Shown here one piece after another: positions 27,274-36,635 of a stretch of DNA of 64,000 bases. The notes under the pieces are model-generated. The model saw only the letters and a list, made by a program, of their open reading frames with translations, was not told the origin of the DNA and did no database searches. The DNA is from JAAYJK01 sp964501655 (GTDB lineage Bacteria; Bacillota; Syntrophomonadia; Syntrophomonadales; Syntrophomonadaceae). Position numbers and translations under genes: made by a program. How positions within the stretch are numbered: the stretch's first letter is position 1; every line of letters starts with the position of its first letter. The stretch is taken from the NCBI GenBank assembly GCA_964501655.1, contig CAZCTN010000016.1, positions 1 to 64,000 of the forward strand, given 5' to 3'.

Positions 27274-28047
27274 ATGAAGACGATTCTCTCCATAGCCGGT
27301 TCGGATTGCAGCGGAGGCGCCGGTATACAGGCGGATATTAAGACTATAACCGCCCATAAGCAATATGCCATGAGTGTAATAACCGCCCTAACCGCCCAAA
27401 ATACCACCGGGGTATGGGGCATTATGAGGGTGAATCCCCAATTCGTTAAGCAACAGCTGGAGTGTGTTTTTTCCGATATTCCACCCGATGCAGTCAAGAT
27501 TGGCATGGTATTGAATACGGAAAATATCCGGGTGATTGCGGATAAATTAAAGGAATACCGGGCCAAAAATGTAGTTGTTGATCCGGTCATGATTTCCAGC
27601 AGCGGCAGAAGATTACTTGAGGATGAAGCCATAATGGCTTTGAGAACCTTATTAATGCCATTGGCAGACCTGATTACTCCCAACATACCAGAGGCCGAAG
27701 TATTGAGCGGCATTTCTGTTAACAATGAGAAAGATATGGGAATGGCTGCAGAGATCATTGCCAAGGCAGGAAACAATCATGTACTGATCAAAGGCGGGCA
27801 TTTGCAATCCGCTGCCGATGATTTGCTGTACTCTGAAGGTGAATTACACTGGTACCGGTCCCAACGAGTGGATAATAACAACTCTCACGGCACCGGCTGC
27901 ACACTTTCTTCTGCCATTGCCTGCAATCTGGCCGCTGGTTTTTCCCTGGAGCAGAGCATCCAAAAAGCTAAGGTCTATATTAACCAAGCACTGGGGAGCG
28001 GCTTGAACCTGGGCCAGGGCAGAGGCCCCCTCAACCATTGCTGCTGA
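27274..28047 (+). CDS. thiD: Hydroxymethylpyrimidine/phosphomethylpyrimidine kinase
   Basis: 257 residues, ribosome site AGTAGGAGGG. It phosphorylates HMP and HMP-P to the diphosphate used by ThiE. Ribokinase-fold motifs: ILSIAGSDCSGGAGIQADIK, VVDPVMISSSG, LITPNIPEAEVLSG, HVLIKGGH and the catalytic NSHGTGCTLSSAIA. Last gene of the operon. No thiazole synthesis genes (thiG/H/S/F) are in the window, so the cluster covers pyrimidine synthesis plus thiazole salvage. Confidence 0.95.
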   Translation: MKTILSIAGSDCSGGAGIQADIKTITAHKQYAMSVITALTAQNTTGVWGIMRVNPQFVKQQLECVFSDIPPDAVKIGMVLNTENIRVIADKLKEYRAKNVVVDPVMISSSGRRLLEDEAIMALRTLLMPLADLITPNIPEAEVLSGISVNNEKDMGMAAEIIAKAGNNHVLIKGGHLQSAADDLLYSEGELHWYRSQRVDNNNSHGTGCTLSSAIACNLAAGFSLEQSIQKAKVYINQALGSGLNLGQGRGPLNHCC

Positions 28048-28120
28048 CTGGTGGATAAGGTTGCTGTCCCCTGCTCATCCAAGTGAAGGAGTCTGATTGA
28101 CAACCCGCACGGGTCACAGC

Positions 28121-28150
28121 TTAAACAAGGGCCGCAAGGGCCCTGTTTAA
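28121..28150. terminator. Hairpin downstream of thiD
   Basis: TTAAACAAGGGCC pairs with GGGCCCTGTTTAA around a short loop with one bulged base. It lies ~75 bp after thiD and directly beyond the stop of the small minus-strand gene, so it may serve both strands. It lacks a clear T-tract on the plus strand. Confidence 0.55.
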
Positions 28151-28151
28151 C

Positions 28152-28301
28152 TTAGAGGCTGTCTTTAACGCCTCGGCGGTCTTTGAATACCGCGTCTTTC
28201 CGCACATAGTCCGCATGAGGATTCTGAGTAGGAATGCCATCAAGGGCACTCGGGTCTGGCATCTGCTTGGCTGATTGCTTTGATTTCTTAATTAGTATCA
28301 C
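28152..28301 (-). CDS. Small hypothetical protein (46-49 aa)
   Basis: The frame closes with TAA at 28152-28154. The body reads KKSKQSAKQMPDPSALDG, IPTQNPHADYVRKDAVF, KDRRGVKDSL: hydrophilic, with a well-formed protein-like composition. GTG 28301 is the only conventional start, but it is part of the excellent ribosome site GGGAGGTGAT; translation would fit an ATT at 28292, seven bases on. A hairpin follows its stop. No family recognised. Confidence rests on the ribosome site and codon quality. Confidence 0.5.
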   Translation of the reverse strand: MILIKKSKQSAKQMPDPSALDGIPTQNPHADYVRKDAVFKDRRGVKDSL

Positions 28302-28676
28302 CTCCCAAATGGCCTGTTATATTTTGTCCATATTCATTGTTTTATCATCGTCCATATATTTACATTGTGTCAGATAAGGTTGTGGGCAGATTACCCTAGG
28401 CCCGAAAAAACACTCCGGATTTCTATAAGATGCCCTAACGGATGATTAATCTTATCACCTGAAGAGTTATTTAATTGATAAACCTGCTCCTTCAGTGAGG
28501 AACTAACTAAGAAAACTACCACCATCTTCCTGCCTTATTAAATAAATTGTTGCTTAAGCAATGGCATCGCCTTATAATTTTGGTGTAGTGCTTTTTGATT
28601 TTATTACGAAGTACGGAATATTTTGCTGACTGGACCAACACTTCTATGGATCTGGTAGAACGGGAGGAAACAGAGA
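28302..28676. other. Intergenic region before the acyl-CoA ligase gene
   Basis: About 375 bp, A/T-rich. Apart from the 5' region of the small minus-strand gene and the ribosome site CGGGAGGAAA (28661-28670), I see no gene, tRNA, or clear consensus promoter here. Confidence 0.5.
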
Positions 28677-30311
28677 ATGCCCATCACGGAAATATTGTCG
28701 CGTAATTCCCGGCTTTATGCTGGGGAAACTTGCCTTACCGAAATTAATATGGATCTCCAGGAAAGTCACAATGTAACCTGGCTTGAGTACGAACTGATTG
28801 AAAACAATCCGGCCGGGGAATACCGGCGAGAAATGACCTGGTGTGTTTTTGAAGAAAAAGCCAACCGCTTTGCCAATCTGCTGCTCAAGAGGGGAATTAA
28901 TAAAGGTGATAAGGTAGCCCTTTTATTAATGAATTGCTTGGAGTGGCTGCCAATTTATTTTGGTATACTCAAGGCCGGAGCCATCGCTGTACCCCTCAAT
29001 TTCCGCTATACAGCCGAGGAAATTAAATACTGTTTGGATTTGTCGGATAGCATTGCCCTGATATTTGGACCGGAATTTATTGACCGAATGGAGACGATAT
29101 ATCAGCAGATACCTGCAGTCAAGACACTTTTCTATGCCGGGGAAAACCGTCCCGAATTTGCTGAGAACTATGACCGGCTAACTGCCAATTGCTCCTCTGA
29201 ATCACCGGGGATTGAACTGTCAGATGAAGATGAAGCGGCCATATATTTCTCCTCGGGAACTACCGGCTTCCCCAAAGCCATTTTGCATACCCACCAGAGC
29301 CTTATGGCTGCTGCCTATACGGAAAAAATGCACCATGGACAAAGTCGTGAAGATAATTTCTTATGCATCCCGCCGCTGTACCACACCGGGGCCAAAATGC
29401 ACTGGTTCGGCAGTTTGCTGGCTGGAAGCAAAGCCGTGCTGTTGCGAGGAATCAGACCGGAATGGATACTCAAAACCGTATCGGAAGAAGCTATTACCAT
29501 TGTATGGCTGCTGGTTCCCTGGGCCCAGGATATTCTTGACGCTATCGAAAGAGGAGATGTGAAGCTGGAAGACTATGATCTTGCCCGCTGGAGGTTGATG
29601 CATATCGGTGCCCAGCCGGTTCCGCCCAGCTTAATACGTCGCTGGAAACAGTACTTTCCGGATCATCTCTATGACACCAACTATGGCCTGAGCGAAGCTA
29701 TCGGCCCCGGATGCGTCCATTTGGGTACTGAGAATATTCACAAAGTAGGGGCCATTGGCATACCCGGCTACAATTGGGAGGTCAGGGTTGCGGACCAGAA
29801 TGGCTTCCCGGTCATTCAGGGACAGGTTGGAGAATTGCAGGTTCGGGGACCGGGGGTTATGAAATGCTATTATAACGATCCTGAAGCCACTGGGGCAGTC
29901 ATAAAGGGTGATTGGCTATATACCGGAGATATGGCTCAGATGGATGAAGATGGCTTTATTTATCTAGTTGATCGGAAAAAGGATGTTATCATTAGCGGGG
30001 GAGAAAACATATATCCGGTACAAATTGAAGATTTTTTGCGTGCCCATAAACGAATCAAGGATGTTGCGGTTATCGGGCTGCCGGATAAGCGACTGGGTGA
30101 GATTACAGCTGCCATCATCGAGCTGAAACCCGGCTGCCAATGCAGCGAAGAAGATATAAGAGAATTTTGTGCTCCCATGCCCCGTTATAAACGTCCGAAA
30201 GCCATCATATTTGACGAAATCCCTCGTAATCCCACAGGAAAAATTGAAAAACCTCTTTTAAGAGAAAAATATGGAGCACTGAGTATAGTTGCCGTTCAGA
30301 CCAGCAGTTAA
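28677..30311 (+). CDS. AMP-dependent acyl-CoA synthetase/ligase
   Basis: 544 residues. It activates a carboxylic acid through an acyl-adenylate to the CoA thioester. A3/P-loop motif YFSSGTTGFPKAILHTHQS; A5 motif DTNYGLSEAIGPG; A7 motif DWLYTGDMAQMDEDGFIYLVDRKKDVIISGGENIYP; A10 lysine near the end in NPTGKIEKPLLREKYG. Full length for class-I acyl-CoA ligases; sequence style is that of medium/long-chain fatty-acyl or benzoate-type ligases, but the substrate cannot be read from sequence. In a syntrophic fatty-acid oxidiser such an enzyme would feed beta-oxidation (inference). It stands alone. Confidence 0.92.
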   Translation: MPITEILSRNSRLYAGETCLTEINMDLQESHNVTWLEYELIENNPAGEYRREMTWCVFEEKANRFANLLLKRGINKGDKVALLLMNCLEWLPIYFGILKAGAIAVPLNFRYTAEEIKYCLDLSDSIALIFGPEFIDRMETIYQQIPAVKTLFYAGENRPEFAENYDRLTANCSSESPGIELSDEDEAAIYFSSGTTGFPKAILHTHQSLMAAAYTEKMHHGQSREDNFLCIPPLYHTGAKMHWFGSLLAGSKAVLLRGIRPEWILKTVSEEAITIVWLLVPWAQDILDAIERGDVKLEDYDLARWRLMHIGAQPVPPSLIRRWKQYFPDHLYDTNYGLSEAIGPGCVHLGTENIHKVGAIGIPGYNWEVRVADQNGFPVIQGQVGELQVRGPGVMKCYYNDPEATGAVIKGDWLYTGDMAQMDEDGFIYLVDRKKDVIISGGENIYPVQIEDFLRAHKRIKDVAVIGLPDKRLGEITAAIIELKPGCQCSEEDIREFCAPMPRYKRPKAIIFDEIPRNPTGKIEKPLLREKYGALSIVAVQTSS

Positions 30312-30399
30312 GAGGCTTCGAACTAAAACAGATGATTGATTGATCACTGCATAATGGAATGACATGGCAAGCATCTTCTCTAGACGTATTTATAGTGGC

Positions 30400-30428
30400 T
30401 TGTCAATATTTAGAAAATCGGTTAAGAT
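30400..30428 (+). promoter_or_regulatory. Candidate sigma-A promoter
   Basis: TTGTCA (30400-30405), 17-bp spacer, TAAGAT (30423-30428), ~75 bp ahead of the 895-residue protein gene. -35 is 5/6 and -10 is 4/6 to consensus. Confidence 0.4.
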
Positions 30429-30501
30429 GCCAATATGTCAGTAAATAGCTAAATTTGGCGCCCTTTTTCACCGGAATTGTGGTCTAAAGAAGGAGGTAAA
30501 C

Positions 30502-33189
30502 ATGTCTGATCAATCAAGGGTTATAACCGGTTTTGACTGCGAGTTTCTAATAGGCGGAGATTATCTTACCCGAATTTTCGATGCGGCTTATAGATCAGGA
30601 AATTTCCTTAACCAGAATACGTTGAACAATCCTGTTATTGGAGTTATATTAGAGCAGTACGGGGTTGCTGTTGATTCATACACCATAAAAATCAAAGGAA
30701 CCATCGCCAAACATTGTTTTGCCGCCATACCTGGCATTGATACCATCATTTCGGAAGATATCTACAACTACCTGGATAATAATAAATGGCTGTCCAACCA
30801 TACCCTGGTAAGGGATTTCGACCCGGAAAACGAACAGCTTGCCGCCTATCTTAAGAGTAATTATAATGACGCTTCCACTCAAATTATAGAACATCTAAAC
30901 AATGCCCTGTATACTACCGATCTGGATATTGAGGAGCCGTACCATACTGCTATATATGACGATAATCGGCCCCTTAAAACCCTTCTTGCTGATACCTTCA
31001 TTTCTGTCTCAGAAGCCGATATTGACAAAATTGTGGGCTATTTGCAATCCAGCGGTCTTCTGGACAACTCCGGCATCTTGGCCTCGGAGTATAAGGAAAT
31101 ATCCGTGCCCATGTTCAACTGGCTGGATGGGAATATTCCCGAGCATCAGTACCTGATAATATATCTTTTGCGGGATTACTGCAGCTATGATCATCGTGGG
31201 CCTCTGAGGGATTACTTGCTTCAAGCCCTGGTTGTCCTGCCCGAGGCAGAATTGGAGCAGTTGATGGAATTTTGCCGGGCCAACAACTGGCTTACCGGCG
31301 GCGGAATGCTCTATCCGAAAGTCGATAAAATACTAGATAGGATTGAGCCCTGGCTGGATGAACATCTGCCCGAAATCAAAGAGCGAATACTGTCTCTACT
31401 CGGCAATCAGCCCGATATCAGGACTCATATTCCAATTAAATTGGAAGGCATGCATACATATGCCAATGGTGATTCCCGCTATATTGGCGAAGATTTTTAC
31501 GAGATAGTTTTATTTATCCCTATGGAAATAAACTCCAAGGAAATAAAGCTGGGCGATCCCATTGTTCACCACCACAGCGCTGCGGTTTTGAACAGCTGGG
31601 GAAATATGGTGGAAAAAAAGAATTTAGGTTCTGCTTTAATCGACTTCATAAAAGCTGTACTCCCGGACAGGTTTAATATTAATCTGCTTCCCGCCGACAG
31701 TGTTAGGCATATTGAGTTCAAGAAGCTCAAGAGCAGTGATAATTACGCCCCGGCCTATGGAATTTACTGCAATCTGGGTTTGGATCTCAGATCTCTGCCA
31801 TCTGGGTTTGCGGTCGAGTATTACAGCAAGCCCCAGAATTTGGTGGGGGAAAAGGTGGAAGTATCATCTGAGGGCCAGCTGTTGGTAAAAGACCAGAATG
31901 ACCGAGAAATTGACCCTAAATATCTGCTTTATTCAATGAATGAACCTGATAAAAACAATGACACCATTTTATACCACAGCATAGGGAACGTAAGTTTACA
32001 ATCAATTAAACTCGATGAGCAGGGGCATCTTGTAGTTGAGTATAAGAATGGACAGATTCCCACTCCGGATGAGATAGTTGAGATCGCCCAAAGAAACCTG
32101 CCCCGGGGAAACATTCACAAAGCCCAGAACTTTTTGAGAGCAGGAAATGATTTTGCCCTGGGTATTGGCCAGCCGGTTTTGCGCCGTTTTGAAAGATCCC
32201 AATGGAATTCCTTCTACAAAAAACTTCCCGAAGGTATACCCGCAATATTTGGAGAAGGGCACCGGCCAGTACTAGATGCCAATGAGAAACAGATAGGGAA
32301 ATACACTGATTTCGATCTGAGCTGGCAAAAGGATGGAATAAAGTGCGTAATTGAGCTGGAATACTTTGTTGATTATTTTCCGGATGCCGATGTTTATTGC
32401 CGGGTCATGATCCGTCCGTCAATTAACGATTATAAACTGGTGGTGGATGCCGAAATAGAGAAGTTTAATGTGGATACCGGCATAGCCGGAGACATACTGG
32501 CTTTCATCATAGGAACCATTACTTTAGGACCTCTAGGTATGGTCGGCGGGGTAGTGGCCCTGGAGGTGGCTGAATACGCAATAGCAGAATCACAAAAACA
32601 GCAGCAGGAACAGTCAATAAAAAGCCAAACCGCCGGTCTGTTCAATATTATTCCCCGGGTCATGGAATTATTCACGTCTAAAGGCAGTGATGTCAACTAT
32701 TATGTTGGGTACGGGCCGACACAACTGTATACCAGTATCCTCCTGGATGAGGAAGGCATGATTATGGCAGGAGCAGGAGGGGTAGGCACAGTTAATCATT
32801 CTCTTAACGTTTCATTAGTTGGCAGAACCAGGGATCCTGAATCATGGGAATTGGTAGATTTAGTTTACCGAGATGGGGCGGACAAGGAGTCGAGTATGCC
32901 CTGTTTCCACGCTAAATACCGGATAAGAGACGGTTCACTTCAGCGGGTGAACCTGGTTCCCCAGGCCCAGTACCGTAAAAATGGGAGGATTCATTCTTTG
33001 CGGTTCGATTCCGGGGTAGATCTTCAGATTTTTGAGATTATCCATATGATTCGAGATGGGATCATCTTTGTCCCAGGGGTCTTTATTCATGTCACTTCAA
33101 CCGGCTACGAATATCTGCGAACCAGGCCGGACAGATTAAAGGATAACAACTTGAGCGAACTCCCGCAGTTTCAACCAGTTGACATCTAG
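30502..33189 (+). CDS. Large hypothetical protein, TULIP/P47-like modules suspected
   Basis: 895 residues, ribosome site AAGGAGG. No signal peptide. Two segments resemble each other and the opening helix of TULIP (BPI/P47-like lipid-binding) domains: FDCEFLIGGDYLTRIFDAAY (residues ~9-28) and NDFALGIGQPVLRRFERSQW (~550-569), both of the form x-F-x-L-x-IG-xxx-L-x-R-x-F. Between them lie predominantly beta-like stretches. A hydrophobic Gly-rich stretch, ILAFIIGTITLGPLGMVGGV (~663-682), could insert in a membrane. Clostridial OrfX/P47 toxin-complex proteins and bacterial TULIP proteins share this flavour. The assignment is tentative and the function unknown. It is monocistronic by spacing. Confidence 0.5.
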   Translation: MSDQSRVITGFDCEFLIGGDYLTRIFDAAYRSGNFLNQNTLNNPVIGVILEQYGVAVDSYTIKIKGTIAKHCFAAIPGIDTIISEDIYNYLDNNKWLSNHTLVRDFDPENEQLAAYLKSNYNDASTQIIEHLNNALYTTDLDIEEPYHTAIYDDNRPLKTLLADTFISVSEADIDKIVGYLQSSGLLDNSGILASEYKEISVPMFNWLDGNIPEHQYLIIYLLRDYCSYDHRGPLRDYLLQALVVLPEAELEQLMEFCRANNWLTGGGMLYPKVDKILDRIEPWLDEHLPEIKERILSLLGNQPDIRTHIPIKLEGMHTYANGDSRYIGEDFYEIVLFIPMEINSKEIKLGDPIVHHHSAAVLNSWGNMVEKKNLGSALIDFIKAVLPDRFNINLLPADSVRHIEFKKLKSSDNYAPAYGIYCNLGLDLRSLPSGFAVEYYSKPQNLVGEKVEVSSEGQLLVKDQNDREIDPKYLLYSMNEPDKNNDTILYHSIGNVSLQSIKLDEQGHLVVEYKNGQIPTPDEIVEIAQRNLPRGNIHKAQNFLRAGNDFALGIGQPVLRRFERSQWNSFYKKLPEGIPAIFGEGHRPVLDANEKQIGKYTDFDLSWQKDGIKCVIELEYFVDYFPDADVYCRVMIRPSINDYKLVVDAEIEKFNVDTGIAGDILAFIIGTITLGPLGMVGGVVALEVAEYAIAESQKQQQEQSIKSQTAGLFNIIPRVMELFTSKGSDVNYYVGYGPTQLYTSILLDEEGMIMAGAGGVGTVNHSLNVSLVGRTRDPESWELVDLVYRDGADKESSMPCFHAKYRIRDGSLQRVNLVPQAQYRKNGRIHSLRFDSGVDLQIFEIIHMIRDGIIFVPGVFIHVTSTGYEYLRTRPDRLKDNNLSELPQFQPVDI

Positions 33190-33390
33190 CCTGCCAGGGA
33201 GATGGCTCTTGCGGTCAGGTGAAGGTGTGGAAGCCAGGGTTGACGCCAGAACCGTCCCCCTTGGCTGCCCGTTTCCTGTAACTTATAGACGTATGAGGTG
33301 CTTTACGGTATCCTTATTATTGTGATGAAAGTGCAATTCTAAAAATGCCAAAAACAACAGTCGCAAAATGTATTAAGGAGTGTATCTGCT

Positions 33391-34791
33391 TTGAGTGGGT
33401 TTTTCGGAGTTGTATCCAAGGAAGATTGTGTTACGGATGTATATTTTGGCACAGATTACCATTCTCACCTGGGGACCAGCAGAGGCGGGATGGCTATCTG
33501 GAATGGAAAAAGTTTTGACAGGAAAATTCATAACATTGAAACTACGCAGTTCAGAGCCAAATTTGAGTCAGAGCTTCCTAAAGCCAAAGGCAAGATGGGA
33601 ATAGGCTGTATCAGCGATACGGAGCCTCAGCCTTTAACGGTACGTTCACATCTGGGTCAATACGCTATCAGCACGGTAGGAAGAATAAATAATTTATATG
33701 AAATAGTAGACCAGGAGCTAACTCATCGGCACATTCATTTTCTGGAGACCAGCAAGGGAACCATTAACTCCACCGAGTTGGTATCGGTAATCATCGATCA
33801 GGAGAATTCTTTCCTGGAAGGTCTTGTAAAAGCCCAGGAAATTATTGAGGGTTCCTGCTCTATCCTGCTATTAACCCCGCAGGGCATCTATGCCGCCCGG
33901 GATAAACTGGGCCGAACTCCATTGATAGTGGGCCGCAAGGAGGGTGCATACTGTGTGTCCTTTGAATCCTGCACCTTCGCTAACCTGGGATATGCCTTTG
34001 AATATGAACTTGGTCCGGGAGAGATTGTGTTTCTGACCCCGGATGGCATGGAGCAGGTTGCGCCTCCCAGGGATAAAATGAAAATATGTGCCTTTCTATG
34101 GGTCTATTACGGTTACCCTTCCTCTACCTATGAGGGCATGAACGTAGAAATTATGCGCTATAGGAACGGTGCGGCCATGGCCCAAAAAGATCAGGTGGAT
34201 ATTGATATGGTAGCCGGAATTCCTGATTCAGGGGTCGGACATGCCGTTGGTTATTCCAATCAGTCCAAAGTACCGTACGGCCGGCCCTTCATTAAGTACA
34301 CGCCGACCTGGGCCAGGAGTTTTATGCCCCAGGATCAGCATGTCAGAAATTTAGTGGCACGGATGAAACTGATGCCCATCCCGGAGTTGGTTTCTGGACA
34401 ACGGCTGCTATTTTGTGATGATTCTATTGTGCGCGGCACCCAGTTGAGAGAGACAGTTGACCTGCTGTACAAATGCAATGCCCGTGAAGTTCATATTAGA
34501 TCTGCTTGTCCTCCGCTGGTATTTGGCTGCCGCTACTTGAATTTCTCCGCTTCCCGCTCCCAGATGGATTTGGTAGCCAGAAGGGCAATCATTGAGCTGG
34601 AAGGCAAGGAACCGGAAGCCTTTGAGGCGTACTGCGATCCGGACCATGAAAAATATGAGTGCATGGTTAATTGCATAAGGAAAAAGCTTAATTTTGATAC
34701 CCTTAAGTACCAGAACATTCATGATATGCTTGATGCCATCGGTATTGACAAAGAAAAAATATGCACTTACTGCTGGGACGGAAAGCAATAG
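33391..34791 (+). CDS. PurF-like amidophosphoribosyltransferase paralogue lacking Cys1
   Basis: 466 residues from TTG 33391 (AAGGAG upstream). N-terminal Ntn-glutaminase-like domain: SGFFGVVSKEDC, YHSHLGTSRGGMAIW, IGRIN-like VGRINNLYEI, ARDKLGRTPLIVGRKEG. C-terminal phosphoribosyltransferase domain with PRPP loop LLFCDDSIVRGTQL and a C-terminal Cys cluster (CDPD..., CMVNC, CTYCWDG) matching the Fe-S ligands of Bacillus-type PurF. True PurF starts Cys-Gly-(I/V) after processing; here the equivalent residue is Ser. Related Clostridia and Bacteroidetes paralogues begin (G/S)GFFGV. It may be ammonia-dependent, regulatory, or act on another amide donor. No pur genes adjoin. Confidence 0.85.
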   Translation: MSGFFGVVSKEDCVTDVYFGTDYHSHLGTSRGGMAIWNGKSFDRKIHNIETTQFRAKFESELPKAKGKMGIGCISDTEPQPLTVRSHLGQYAISTVGRINNLYEIVDQELTHRHIHFLETSKGTINSTELVSVIIDQENSFLEGLVKAQEIIEGSCSILLLTPQGIYAARDKLGRTPLIVGRKEGAYCVSFESCTFANLGYAFEYELGPGEIVFLTPDGMEQVAPPRDKMKICAFLWVYYGYPSSTYEGMNVEIMRYRNGAAMAQKDQVDIDMVAGIPDSGVGHAVGYSNQSKVPYGRPFIKYTPTWARSFMPQDQHVRNLVARMKLMPIPELVSGQRLLFCDDSIVRGTQLRETVDLLYKCNAREVHIRSACPPLVFGCRYLNFSASRSQMDLVARRAIIELEGKEPEAFEAYCDPDHEKYECMVNCIRKKLNFDTLKYQNIHDMLDAIGIDKEKICTYCWDGKQ

Positions 34792-34838
34792 GGAACAGGG
34801 GGACGCACTTTTTGTTGCTCAGTCCGGAAATGCAGCAA

Positions 34839-36065
34839 TCAAACCTTCCCGGCCTCTATCAGCACTTTGCTTCTCAGCATCAGGAATCCTTCAGCCACGA
34901 TTAGCAGACCGGTTCCTATCAACAGCCATTCTATTTTTACAATATCCGCCAGGGGACCAAAGATCAGCATTCCCATCGGCATCATGGTACTGGATATCAT
35001 AGTCAGTACGCCAAATATTCGCCCTAAATAATCAGACTCCACCCTCTCCTGCAATAAGACCGTTAAGGGGGTGTTGAAAATTGGCATTAATACACCGGCT
35101 ATACCCATAAATATCAGATAAACAGAAAATATGGGAATTACGCCCAGAGCAATGGTGCATCCCCCGGTAATCAGGATGGAAAGAATCATGGAGTGAATTC
35201 TGTTTTTAAAACCACCCCAGGAAGCTACCAAAAGTCCACCCAGCATCATGCCCAGGGAAAAGGAGACCTCGATAGCGGTAAGACGCCAGACATCCGCGCC
35301 GAAGCTGCGGGTCACCTGCAGAGGGGTTAAAAAGGCCACCGGAGCCACTAAAATGAAATAGCAAGCGCAAAATAGAAAAAGCTTTTTAAGATAATCACCA
35401 TGCCTGATATAGATGTAGCCGGCATACATGTCACGAAAGTAGCCTATATCCGACTTTTGCAAGGCTTTGGCATGAAGCGGCACTCTTAAAAACCCAATTA
35501 ATATCATGACTGCCAGGGAAGCGGTTATTACATCGATAAAAAATATTATCTCTATACTGGCCAGAGTCAGCAGGGCAGCACTTAACATGGGAGAAACCAG
35601 CATGATCAGGGATTGTATGCTGGTATTGGCGCCATTTACCCGGGTGAGCTGATCCTGGGGAACCAGTTGGGGAATAAAGGCTCCGACCGCCGGCATTTGA
35701 ACGGCTGTTCCCAGAGCCCTTACAGCCGACACAACAAAGAGCAGCCACAGCATATCGAAGCCTGATATAAACAAAATGGCCAGAATGAGGGTAGCTATTG
35801 CGATTCCTGAATCAGAGATAATAATAAGCAATTTGCGGCTATAGCGATCAACCCATACTCCGGCGAAGGGAGACAGGAAAAAAGTGGGCAGGAACCCGCA
35901 AATGATGGCTATGGTCATCATTATCCCCGATTGGGTGGTTAGAGTAATGTGCCAGAAAATGGCATACTGGACCAGAGACGAACCAAAAAGGGATATATTC
36001 TGGCTGAGCAAGAATAACATTATGTTCTTTTTCCAATTACTATTGATTGGTTCCGCTTCCGGCAA
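34839..36065 (-). CDS. MFS efflux transporter (MefA-like)
   Basis: 408 residues. TTG 36065 is eight bases after AAGGGGG; upstream in-frame ATGs (36134, 36104) have no ribosome site. Twelve hydrophobic segments. The MFS loop 2-3 motif is GVWVDRYSRKLLI, and the opening SQNISLFGSSLVQYAIFWHI... is typical of the macrolide-efflux/enterobactin-exporter subgroup. It probably exports a hydrophobic small molecule by proton antiport; substrate unknown. It is convergent with the PurF-like gene (47 bp between stops). Confidence 0.88.
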   Translation of the reverse strand: MPEAEPINSNWKKNIMLFLLSQNISLFGSSLVQYAIFWHITLTTQSGIMMTIAIICGFLPTFFLSPFAGVWVDRYSRKLLIIISDSGIAIATLILAILFISGFDMLWLLFVVSAVRALGTAVQMPAVGAFIPQLVPQDQLTRVNGANTSIQSLIMLVSPMLSAALLTLASIEIIFFIDVITASLAVMILIGFLRVPLHAKALQKSDIGYFRDMYAGYIYIRHGDYLKKLFLFCACYFILVAPVAFLTPLQVTRSFGADVWRLTAIEVSFSLGMMLGGLLVASWGGFKNRIHSMILSILITGGCTIALGVIPIFSVYLIFMGIAGVLMPIFNTPLTVLLQERVESDYLGRIFGVLTMISSTMMPMGMLIFGPLADIVKIEWLLIGTGLLIVAEGFLMLRSKVLIEAGKV

Positions 36066-36635
36066 ACCATTATCCCCCTTAAATAACTTATTATAGGATA
36101 CCATAGATGAAGAACAGTCAAGGGACAGGTTCATCCTTAGGGTTTCCGGATCTTTTCACTTCCCACTGGGTTTAAATGGAAGTATGACACGCAGTTATGG
36201 AAAATGCAGGTGTTTGTCGGTCCCCGCTGGTAATTTATTTATTTCTGACTGCAGGCGGTTAGTGTGAACCTGAGAGACACTAATTGTAGGCAGTTTTTCT
36301 CTTGCGAATTATAGTTCATAGTCACTAGAACAATTTACTATAATTGGACCTAAACGGCAAGCAGGAATTAAATGCAAGGTACTGATCAATAATAGTTCTT
36401 TAGCATATTGATAACCCAAACAAAGACTGCTTGGGTGTAGAAAACCCAGGTGCAATTCGGAAGTGATTGGTTTATAGCAACGAGAGTAACGGGACAATTG
36501 CTGCATCCCTTTGGGTCATCGCTCTCCTGTTTATGTTTACAAAATATAAATAAAATGTAACAATAAGGGATAAAGATTAAAATATGACAGATAGTAAGCA
36601 GTCAGATACTTGAATCGGATGCGAGGTGGGCTGAC
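36066..36635. other. Intergenic region between the MFS and agr loci
   Basis: ~570 bp without a supported gene. It contains a perfect 9-bp inverted repeat, AATTATAGT (36307-36315) with ACTATAATT (36337-36345), 21-bp loop, like a short MITE end or hairpin. The A/T-rich stretch 36540-36590 should hold the promoter of the kinase gene, but no strong consensus stands out. The LytTR-type boxes seen at 39362 are not repeated here. Confidence 0.5.
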
